A stretch of 64,000 nt of DNA from Dichetophora obliterata (taxonomy: Eukaryota > Arthropoda > Insecta > Diptera > Sciomyzidae): NCBI GenBank assembly GCA_963920525.1, contig OY986435.1, positions 221,272,899 to 221,336,898 of the forward strand, in the 5' to 3' direction. How positions within the stretch are numbered: the stretch's first letter is position 1; each line of letters starts with the position of its first letter. A program made the translations under genes and the position numbers. The notes under the pieces were generated by a model, which had not been told where the DNA came from, made no database searches, and saw only the letters and a program-made list of their open reading frames with translations. Shown one piece after another: positions 56,271 through 64,000 of this stretch.

Positions 56271-57028
56271 TAAGTGGTGTTGTGAAATCCGATCGGTTTT
56301 ACAATTTTCGAACATAAATAAATGCGATGTTCGAATCAGCTGTTCAGCTTAATTGTTTTCTGAAATTTTGTATTTGCTCGCTCAAATTTAAAACATTTTG
56401 TGTAAATTTTTAAATTTTTTTTAGTTAAAATTAGTTCTGCTGTGTTAGCCTTTTTATTATTGGTGAAGAAAAGTAATGAAAAAGTAAAAGGGCGCACTTT
56501 AAGGGATTATAGAGATCCTCTGGAGCTACTAGAGGAGACGGCGTAGGAAAATTCCTCGTATTTAACTAAAACCCACAAATAAACATAGATTGTTTGCAGT
56601 TTTGTGGCCCAATAAAGTTTAACCAAGGATTTATCCACCTTGGAATTCATTCATTCAACAGGGAGCCTCAACACTCACATTTTTAACGGAATTCTCATCC
56701 AGAAGAATAAAATTTTGTGTTTTATTTTTATGTTTTCCCATAAAATAAGAATAGTTTTCAAAATTTTAACATTTTTCCATTAAAATGATTTGATTTACTC
56801 ATATATTGTTAACTTATCAGCCAAAATGAATAAAATTTTCAACATTCCGCTGGCGGATAGCTAGCTGGTTTGTTTCCGATGATCAAACCGATAAAATCGT
56901 TTTCTGCAACTCCTTAATTCGATGCCGATTTCGGATCGAACTAAGAACTGGAATGTATATCACCTTAAGCAAATTTCTAACGGAATCAAAACCGATTCCT
57001 GTAATCAACGGATTCCACAACAACCCTA
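56271..57028. repeat. Inverted-ended repeat (GTTGTTGTGGAATCCG), about 0.76 kb
   Basis: GGTGTTGTGAAATCCGATCG at about 56276 is mirrored by CGGATTCCACAACAACCCTA at 57028. AATCGGTTTTG/CCGATTxxGG blocks recur in both ends and just outside (56210-56270). TAGGGTTGTTGTG at the right end fits a hAT start. Limits on the left are approximate. Confidence 0.5.
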
Positions 57029-57800
57029 ATTATAAAAGCATTGTGCATATATAATAATTCTGTGTCGATAAGCAATAAACGCTCAAGTCATCTTAATACA
57101 GAACTGAGTTACTGATGTAGCTGTGTTTCACTCGTATAGAACTATAATCACACAATATCTTAAGTTTCTAGCATGACCTTAGCCTTAGTTATGATAGAAA
57201 AACTAAAGACCCTTTCATAAAACTTATGTGGTTATTGAAAACTTTGAAGCCAGGTTTCTTGACGCTTTAAAATTAGAGTTAAACTGTTATTTATTGAATT
57301 ATTAAAATTAGCAACCATAAAGAAGTTAACTATTTTTAAATCCGCCTAATATTTTGTAGGATTGATGTTAAAATATGATATATTAGAATATAATAAATGC
57401 AAATCCTCTAAAAATCGGTATTTTCGGTAAGGATTAAATAAATCATATAAAAGACCAATGACCCAGCTACACGAAGATGAAGTAATGAGTATGCAAATAA
57501 AACAACATTAAGTAAAAAAAATGTTTATTTTTTATTTTTATTTTTACAATATTTATATAAAAAATAACTCAAAGAAATAGTAATAAGGAATGCGTATATA
57601 CTTAAAAATATTTTAATTTACACCAAAACACTTATATATTTATAAATATATGTATATATATAAATTACGGGCATAAAAACTGCATATTTTGAAAAATTTT
57701 CTTATATTCTTAATTTTTTGTTTTTTATTTTTAAAAATTTTAAGTATTTCGTATACGATTGTGTTGGAACTTTTTATTATTATTATTATTATCATTATAG

Positions 57801-57947
57801 GCAGATCGTCTGTTAAGGAATGTCGTACCAGATAGTGCATTTACAAATCTAAGAAACAACAACAATGCAAATGCACTCCTGACACGGACTCCAAAACTTC
57901 TAGTTACAACTGTACAACTGTTTTATAAGCTTTTGAGCGAAAAATAG
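57801..57947 (+). CDS. Candidate terminal coding exon, unidentified (48 codons)
   Basis: An acceptor-like TTATTATTATCATTATAG ends at 57800. The next 48 codons are open to TAG at 57945: ADRLLRNVVPDSAFTNLRNN, then NNANALLTRTPKLLVTTVQL, then FYKLLSEK. An in-frame TAG lies at the junction, so it needs splicing to be coding. No family is recognised. The surrounding sequence up to 58140 is unusually GC-balanced and free of TIR structure, so this is one of few host-like spots. Confidence 0.25.
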   Translation, partial: ADRLLRNVVPDSAFTNLRNNNNANALLTRTPKLLVTTVQLFYKLLSEK

Positions 57948-58038
57948 TGTTGAGCAACGTAGTGTTGTGCATCGAGCCATTAAATAAACACCCGCGCATT
58001 TGGTTAGGCAGCGATTGAAGGCAACAACATTGGCAACA

Positions 58039-58155
58039 ATGACAACGTCAACAACAACAACGACGACGACGACGACGACGACGACGACAACAACAGCAAA
58101 AGCAGCAAGTATTTATTACAGTGGAGGAAGCAATGTAAAAGTGATTTTTGACTAG
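58039..58155 (+). CDS. Small ORF with poly-Thr run, possible first exon
   Basis: ATG at 58039 begins MTTS followed by about 14 Thr encoded by ACA/ACG repeats, then AKAASIYYSGGSNVKVIFD and TAG at 58153. The (ACG)n run at 58062-58087 is a trinucleotide repeat that could simply be a microsatellite. GCAAT|GTAAAA near 58131 could be a splice donor. Coding status is uncertain. Confidence 0.2.
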   Translation: MTTSTTTTTTTTTTTTTTTAKAASIYYSGGSNVKVIFD

Positions 58156-58236
58156 CGTTTAAGTGACGTATTTTTTGATTACATAGATTTAATATTATTT
58201 AAGGTGAAAAATTGTTTCAAAATCAAACTTTATTAA

Positions 58237-58375
58237 CTGCATTATTTTGTATCACGAAAAAGCACACCAACGATGAGAAAGAACGAGATGCTATGCTTTC
58301 TACCATACAAAATTATATTGCTTCTCGTGTCTTACTTATCGTTGGTGTGCTTATTCGTGATACAAAATAAAGCAG
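58237..58375. mobile_element. PIF/Harbinger-type MITE, 139 bp, TSD TAA (copy 2)
   Basis: CTGCATTATTTTGTATCACG is mirrored by the reverse complement CTGCTTTATTTTGTATCACG. TAA flanks both sides (58234-58236, 58376-58378). Same family as 54041-54176. The 3-bp TWA duplications (TTA, TAA) at two independent copies support the PIF/Harbinger assignment. Confidence 0.85.
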
Positions 58376-58378
58376 TAA

Positions 58379-59835
58379 GTAAATCTGAATAACGTTTTGA
58401 AAAAAAAACCCTGTGCTTGTGACCCAGTTTTTCAAATGCATCAACTAAAACTAATAAAACTAATAAAACCAAAAAATGTTAACTCATAAAAGAAAAAACT
58501 CTTTGATATTAAGAAGATGTGCTGTAAAAATAAGGATATATCAACAGAAAAAACAACACAGCAGTTAAGCTGTTCAACACTCATTTCCTACGAATTTACT
58601 GATAAGCCGCCTAGTGATGAACATTGAACCAACCAAATTTTGTCCAATAAAAGTCAGTTTTGTATATGACAAAATTAGTGGAAAAAAACAAACCAGGCAA
58701 TACATAATTTAATTGATAGTTTAAACTTTGTTTGCGTACGTCATATAAGCCAATAGCTATGTTCTGCATGAATTGCGATAATTTGTTTTCATTATCGTAT
58801 ATTTCAATATAATTTTGATAAGATAAACAAGATCAGTTTACATTTGTCACCCGAAATGCGGAAATTATGACAATTAATAGTTGAATTGTTTATGATAAAA
58901 AGTCGAAACTGTATGTAAAGGCCGTATGGACGATCAACTAGTCCAAAAAAAGTTTTATGTTTTTTCCTGGACACATAGGCGAATTGTTGAATGTCAGTTT
59001 GAAATATTTTTCGATTGAAAACATTGTGCAAATTTATTAAAAATTGTATGCAAAAACACAATTTTTTGGACGGCAATTATTATAAAGAAGTGATTGAGAG
59101 ATAAAGAGATTACAATTGCATTAAAAAAACACCAAATATGAAACTCATCGTATGAACATCGTACTTGAACATCTTTAAGTTCAAATCGAAAAAAAAAATT
59201 TCAATTTTTTATTTGTTTAAAAGGATGAGCACTTATGAATTATTATATGTCCATAAAGTAACACAAAAGCAACAAAGTCAATTGGAAAAAAAATATAAGC
59301 AAACATTCTTATTTTTTATCAACTAATTGAAAATCTGAAAACTCCTAAACTCACACCTACACACGACTTATTCTCAATAACGAGCTACCAGTTCTTCAAT
59401 CAGTTTTGCGATTAGTTGCTCTTCTTAAAGGCCCTTAAGAATCTCATAAATACTTTGCGTTTACAATTTTCCAACGAAATGTTTATGTCAATCTTCATTC
59501 CCAGTAAGTTTGGCTTGGAACTGATATTTTCGAAGAAATTCAAAATGAAGGGATTTTTGTTTTGCTCGCCATGACTGATAAAGCTATCAAACTGTTGATA
59601 AAACCTCACATAATTTAATAGAGATGATTATTTTTACTTTGCGTTTTTAACATGAAATGAACTCAATGTGATGACTTCACAATAATTGTATGGGTCTCTT
59701 AATTTCTTGTATTTTAAAAAAAAATTATATCTTTTGTTGTAAACAAAAGCATCGAAAAGACAGAAATTTCTGGTACAACGTTGAAGAACAAAACATAAGC
59801 TCAAATATATTTCTAAAAAAATGTGTATTTTTTAG
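58379..59835. other. AT-rich interval without recognised gene
   Basis: Open frames at 58804-59076 and 59412-59609 have no recognisable motif. No repeat structure was found. Confidence 0.3.
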
Positions 59836-60041
59836 AATTGAAGGGCTTATTGCAATAACATGGTAAGCCTCAATGTAAAACATCAATTTTTTAGGCTGAA
59901 TTAGGCTGATTACTTAATGCTTTGCCAACAACCGCTGAAGAGATTTTGGCTATTTCTTATTAATTTTTTAACCTATTTGTAAAAGTTTTTCAAAACATTT
60001 TTAATGTGGCTTAACATGTTCTTGCCATAAGCCCTTGAATT
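59836..60041. repeat. Inverted-ended repeat (AAGGGCTTATTGCAATAACA), 206 bp
   Basis: AATTGAAGGGCTTATTGCAA, TAACATGGTAAGCC at the left is mirrored by GGCTTAACATGTTCTTGCCA, TAAGCCCTTGAATT at the right. Probably a MITE. The target duplication is not clear. Confidence 0.65.
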
Positions 60042-60124
60042 ATAAAAATAATTTATGTAGTAATTAAAATATGCCATCACTAATTTTTCAACAATATTAT
60101 AGTTTGTAATCTTTTGTATACATA

Positions 60125-60238
60125 CAGTAATCCCCCCTATAACACGGTACTCTTATAACGCCATTTTTCATATTACGCTATTTCATGTCCCTCGTAAACA
60201 TATAAAGCGAGGATTTTGCACGTTATATTTCTGTACTG
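60125..60238. mobile_element. pogo/Tc1-type MITE, 114 bp, TA target
   Basis: CAGTAATCCCCCCTATAAC at the left and CAGTACAGAAATATAACG in reverse complement at the right lie between TA dinucleotides (60123-60124, 60239-60240). CAGT ends with 'CCxxTATAACxxGG'-type subterminal sequence are typical of pogo/Tigger derivatives. Confidence 0.6.
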
Positions 60239-60658
60239 TAAAATTTATATTGGGGAACCGGAAACGTGTCTGACTGTCAGGCCAGCATTAGCCATGTGAA
60301 ATTCGTCGCCGGTCGACGCAAACCTCCACGTGATGTTTCGACTGATGTCTTGGAAAGATACAAAGCTGACATCACTGCTATCCAAGAAATGCGATGGAAG
60401 GGACAGGGTTGCATTCGGCATGCACTCTGTGGTATCTATTACAGTGGACATGCGGAGAAGCACGAGTTTGGATGCGGATTTGTACTTTGCAAGAGACTAC
60501 GGCGTCACGTCCTGCGACTCACACCTGTGAACAAACGACTTGCCATAATCCGCATAAAGGCTAAATTCTTTAGCATAAGCCTAATATGTGCGCACACTCC
60601 GACAGGAGACAAGGACGATGAAACCAAAGAAACTTTCTACGAGAGCCTTGAAAATGCT

Positions 60659-61624
60659 AAGGTTATGTCAAATTGGATGCCTCAATTGAGACACACTTAG
60701 GCCAATGAGGCCGATTGTGGTACCACAGCTATGTTGATTCCCATTCTCTATTAAACCAGCTTCAGCTGTTCACAAAGATTAGGATTCGGTTTGCCGATAT
60801 TTCCGAGAGTTCTTCGAGGTCTTTGAAAAACCAGTTGTTTAAGTGAAGAAATCGTTTTTGAGCCAGCGCTGGGCAAGTGCAGAGAAAGTGTTCTGTAGAT
60901 TCCTTCTCTTCTTCATCTCTATAGCTTCTGCAAAAGTCGTTGTGGGGTATGTTTAATCTTTGAGCGTGCCTGCCAATGAGGCAGTGCCCTGTCAGGATCC
61001 CTATCATGGTGCTAATGTGGTGTCTACTGAGAGAAATGAGTTCTTTTAAACGCTTAAGATTGAGTTTAGGCCAGATTTACCGTGTTATATTACACGTGTT
61101 ACCTGCTGACCATCTATTGTTGGTTTTGATGCAGGATAACTCATGTGTATAAAGTTTACATATGGTGAGAGGAAAACCAAGGTTTATCCTGTCTAAAGGC
61201 AGCTGCTTGGTAGTACCTGTACGAGCGAGTTCATCTGCTTTACAGTTACCTAGAAAATCCTTATGTCCAGGAATCCAGCATAGAAGGATTTTGAGCTGCT
61301 CTGCCATCTCGTTGAAAGATCTGTGGCAGTTTAAAACTATTTCAGATGTTATTTCATCAGTTCCTAGCGCTTTCAAAGCGGCTTGACTGTCAAAAAGTAT
61401 GTAAATATCCATGAAAGATATTTCATTTACCTGAAGCCAACTTAACGCTTCATGTATAGCAGCGATTTCAGCTTAGAATACACTGCAGTGGTCAGGCAGA
61501 CTGAAGGCTAAATTAATGCTTAATGCTTCTGAGAGGACTCCTCCACCTACTTTGCCATCTAGTTTTGATCCATCAGTAAGGATCTCAATGACATTGTGAG
61601 GTGAACGGTTTTCTAGTTCCCACT
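60659..61624 (-). mobile_element. 5'-truncated LINE fragment (RNase H plus zinc finger), TSD CTTGAAAATGCT
   Basis: The 12-bp CTTGAAAATGCT at 60647-60658 and 61625-61636 frames 966 bp. In minus orientation it reads EILTDGSKLDGKVGGGVLSE, a stop (VF*AE), IAAIHEALSWLQ, then ILFDSQAALKALGTD, NEMAEQLKILLCWIPGHKDF, LGNCKADELART (RNase H). Then comes ILTGHCLIGRHAQRLN with CRSYRDEEEK..HFLCTCPALA (zinc finger). The first Cys pair has one Cys changed to Tyr. Removal rejoins the RTE endonuclease at LENA|YERC. Confidence 0.85.
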
Positions 61625-63515
61625 CTTGAAAATGCTTACGAGCGCTGACCCCGTCACGACGTTAAAATCGTGCTTGGTGACTTCAAAGCTAAGGTGGGCA
61701 AGGAAAAAATATTTGGTCCTACAGTCGGAAAATTTAGCTTCCACGACAACACCTCCGATAACGGAACAAGGCTGATTGACTTCGCCGCAGCAAATTCAAG
61801 CATCTCACTATTCCCAGTCCTCTGATCAATAATTCAGAAACCATGTTGATCATGTTTTGATCGATGGAAGGCACTCTTCCACAGTATTGGATCCGTGGTG
61901 CAAACATTGAATCGGATCACAATATTGTCGCAGCCAAGATCCGTACACGTCTGTGCGCACTATAAGAATGCACGCAACCCTACACAGAGAAAACTTGACG
62001 TCGACAAGCTGAAATCAAAACAGATAGCCGAAGCTTTGGCCACTCGACTCTCATTCCTGCTTCAAAGCACTTCTCCAATCAATGATATATGAGCGCAGTG
62101 GACACACATTTTCCACTCCATGCATGCCTTCGTGGAAACCAGTGGTACGGTCAGGAATGTCGTGACGCCGCCTACAAAGTCACCTTGTAGTCGGTTGTAA
62201 CGAGCACTGCTAAGAAGCGATACAAAGAGAAGAGGAGGCAAGAAAGATGTATTTTCAGGCGGAAAAAAAGAGAGGCAGAAAAGCACAAGCATGACAAGAC
62301 AAAGATGTATGGCCACAGATGTATGAGGACCGAAAAGATAAGACTCCTTGTCAATGGTTTTAAAACCGGGGTCTCTTTTTGAAAGGAAGAAAACGGGAAT
62401 CTAGTGACAGATATCCAGAGTACACTGTCGTTATTGAGGCAACACTTCTCCAAGCTTCTAATAAGCGATGCTGACAGCAATCCTGCCAATAGAGGTGATA
62501 TCCCGGAAACCCCAATTTCGGATGACAGCGTTGAGGTTCCACTACCCGACTATGATGAAGTTCGGACAGCTATAGCTCGGATTAAACATAACAAAGCCGC
62601 GTTAGCTGATGGCTTACCTGCTGAGCTGTTTAAGAACGGAGGCGAACCTATATTTAAATGCATTCACGAGCTTCTTTGCAGAATATGGTCGGAAGAATGC
62701 ATTCCGAACGATTGGAATCTCAGTGTGCTCTGCCCAATCCACAAGAAAGGCGATCCCACTATCTGTGCCAATTACCGTAGGATAAGCCTTCTTAATATCG
62801 CATATAAAGTCCCGTCGAGCGTTTAATGTGAAATTTTGAAGCCCATTGTAAACGAATTGATCGGACCTTATCAGTGTGGCTTCAGACCTGGAAAGGCCAC
62901 CATCGACCTGATTTTCACGCTACGACAAATCTTGGAAAAGACCCATGAAAAACAAATCGACACCCACCATCTTTTTGTCGACTACAAAGCCGCCTTCGAC
63001 AGCCCAATAAGGAAGCACCTATACTGCACCATGTCTGAATTTGGTGTTCCTGCAAAACTAATACGACTTTGCAGGATTACTCTGAGCAACACCAGCAGCG
63101 CAGTTAAAATCGGGAAGGACCTCTCCCCACCATTTGTTACCAAACGAGGTTTCAGACAAGGTGATTCCTTATCGTGCGACTTTTTCAACCTAATGATGGA
63201 AAAGATCATCCGAGCTGCTGATCTGAGACGTAGTGGCACAATATTCTACAAGAGTGTTATGCTGCTTGCGTATGCTGATGACATCGATATCATTGGCCAT
63301 AGTACGCGCGAAGTCAGTGCAGCATTTTGCAGATTAGATAGAGAGTCAAGTTGATTGGGTCTGGCAGTGCATGCAGATAAGACGAAATACTTGGTGTCAA
63401 CAAACAAATATTTTTAACGTCTTGCAACCCATATTTCAGATGAAAAAACCCCCTTCGAGGTTGTGAAGCATTAACTCAACCAACAACGTCAGCATTGAGA
63501 TCAAACGAAGATTAA

Positions 63516-63738
63516 TGCTTGGTTTTCACTATGTCATATTTATGACGACACAAGAGTTTATCACCTGAAATATCACCTTAATAAAACTCTAGAGCATTTT
63601 CTGCACAGCTCCATTTAGTAACTTACTTGTTATTAATTTTCCAAGATTGCCAAAGTTAGAAAAAATGTCAACATGTTGTTATTTTCAATTTGATTGACAA
63701 CAACTGACCACTGAAAATGACATAATGAAAACCAAGCA
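63516..63738. mobile_element. MITE (TIR TGCTTGGTTTTCA), 223 bp, TSD TAA, inside the RTE
   Basis: TGCTTGGTTTTCACTATGTC is mirrored by GACATAATGAAAACCAAGCA, with TAA on both sides (63513-63515, 63739-63741). A 3-bp TWA duplication suggests a PIF/Harbinger-type MITE of a different family from the 54.0/58.2 kb pair. Removing it rejoins RTE post-RT sequence. Confidence 0.8.
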
Positions 63739-64000
63739 TAACTCTTGCCAACAGGTGTTACTTTGAGCTCAGTAGGCAATTGAGAAGCTGAATCCTCTCT
63801 CGACGACCGAAAATCGTGCTCTATAAATCGCTCATCATGCCCGTTCTACTTTATACATCAAAAACCTGGACATTGAGCAATTCAGATGAAAATACTTTAG
63901 GAGCCTTCGAGAGAAATATTATTTGTAAGATCTACGGACCAATCTGCGTGAATGGTGAGAACCGAACACGGTGCGATTATGAACTAACTGTACGAGCTGT

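Larger units (their letters stand above)
60266..63990 (+). pseudogene. RTE endonuclease-reverse transcriptase polyprotein, broken
   Basis: The endonuclease begins with YKADITAIQEMRWKGQG (the E of IQE is catalytic), YYSGHAEKHEFGCGFV, FFSISLICAHTPT and, past the insertion, VLGDFKAKVGKE (the family usually has DFNAKVG). Around 61820-62400 several stops and frameshifts occur. RT motifs follow: NKAALADGLPAELFK, WNLSVLCPIHKKGD, ANYRRISLLNIAYKV, QCGFRPGKATIDLIFTLRQI, FVDYKAAFDS, RGFRQGDSLSCDFFN and LLAYADDIDIIG (catalytic YADD intact). A stop at 62824 sits inside the NYRxISLLNxAYK-to-FRPG region. Post-RT text (HADKTKYLV, ALYKSLIMPVLLYTS-like at about 63820-63870) continues to the edge. RTE proteins nick and copy at a new site; this one is inactive. 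Confidence 0.8.
60242..64000 (+). mobile_element. RTE-clade retrotransposon, runs off the window, with two insertions
   Basis: An apurinic-type endonuclease (60266-60660, continuing 61637-61830) is followed by a linker and reverse transcriptase (62404-63350), then by post-RT sequence to the window edge. A minus-strand LINE (60659-61624) and a MITE (63516-63738) interrupt it. Excluding these, the order and motifs match RTE-type single-ORF elements. Confidence 0.8.

Noticed and set aside
57600..57800. Possible second microsatellite-linked gene start (TATTATTATT)
   Set aside because: Simple repeat only; the sole supportable signal there is the acceptor-like AG at 57800.
1..64000. A CRISPR-like, operon-based or prokaryotic system
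   Set aside because: The repeats are tandem satellites or transposon ends without regular unique spacers; introns and eukaryotic element families exclude a bacterial origin.

Overview
This is eukaryotic, AT-rich, gene-poor DNA from an insect, most likely a cyclorrhaphan fly. Three things point that way: spliceosomal introns, the element mix (piggyBac, hAT, P-like, mariner, pogo, PIF/Harbinger-type, Penelope-like, RTE and RNase-H-bearing LINEs), and a ribosomal protein S21 relic that reads like the fly protein. The genus cannot be fixed from the sequence. No bacterial-type operons, tRNAs, rRNAs or CRISPR arrays were seen.

Host genes are almost absent. The best candidate is a Gln/His/Asn-rich terminal coding exon at 11961-12406 after a good splice acceptor. 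Its C-terminus ends LVNGTS, which recalls the LVNG ending of FMR1/FXR proteins (tentative). An AT-rich stretch after it may be a long 3' UTR. Two weaker terminal-exon candidates lie at 51131-51293 and 57801-57947.

Everything else is layered transposon debris. From left to right: a three-level nest (hAT MITE inside a non-autonomous piggyBac inside a second piggyBac, 1688-5022); a nearly complete, recently inactivated piggyBac with TIRs, an intron and its transposase (6870-9252); a 1.1-kb foldback inside a small MITE (14869-16147); a LINE RNase H fragment cut by two MITEs (18.1-19.1 kb); a long-TIR element carrying 141-bp tandem repeats (19.2-22.0 kb); a minus-strand piggyBac-like gene broken by a 1.4-kb insertion that itself holds a hAT and a P-like MITE, with a 5'-truncated LINE inserted upstream of its start (22.1-27.7 kb); and a BED-finger hAT element (29970-31915).

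Next come a perfect 2.87-kb hexanucleotide array (34858-37726) and a repeat containing a TIR element that carries an RpS21 pseudogene (37805-39153). A 6.6-kb element follows (42712-49298). It has long TIRs and an intron-containing hAT-like gene, and it holds a Penelope-like retroelement (RT plus GIY-YIG). That retroelement is in turn interrupted by an 881-bp near-perfect hairpin with an exact 8-bp target duplication. The right end has a deleted mariner, two PIF/Harbinger-type MITEs, a pogo-type MITE and an RTE retrotransposon running off the window, which carries a LINE insertion and another MITE.

The target-site duplications let many insertions be ordered in time. No intact transposase or reverse transcriptase was found. 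The least explained items are the hAT-like 42.7-49.3 kb element, the RpS21-carrying TIR element and the two large hairpins.
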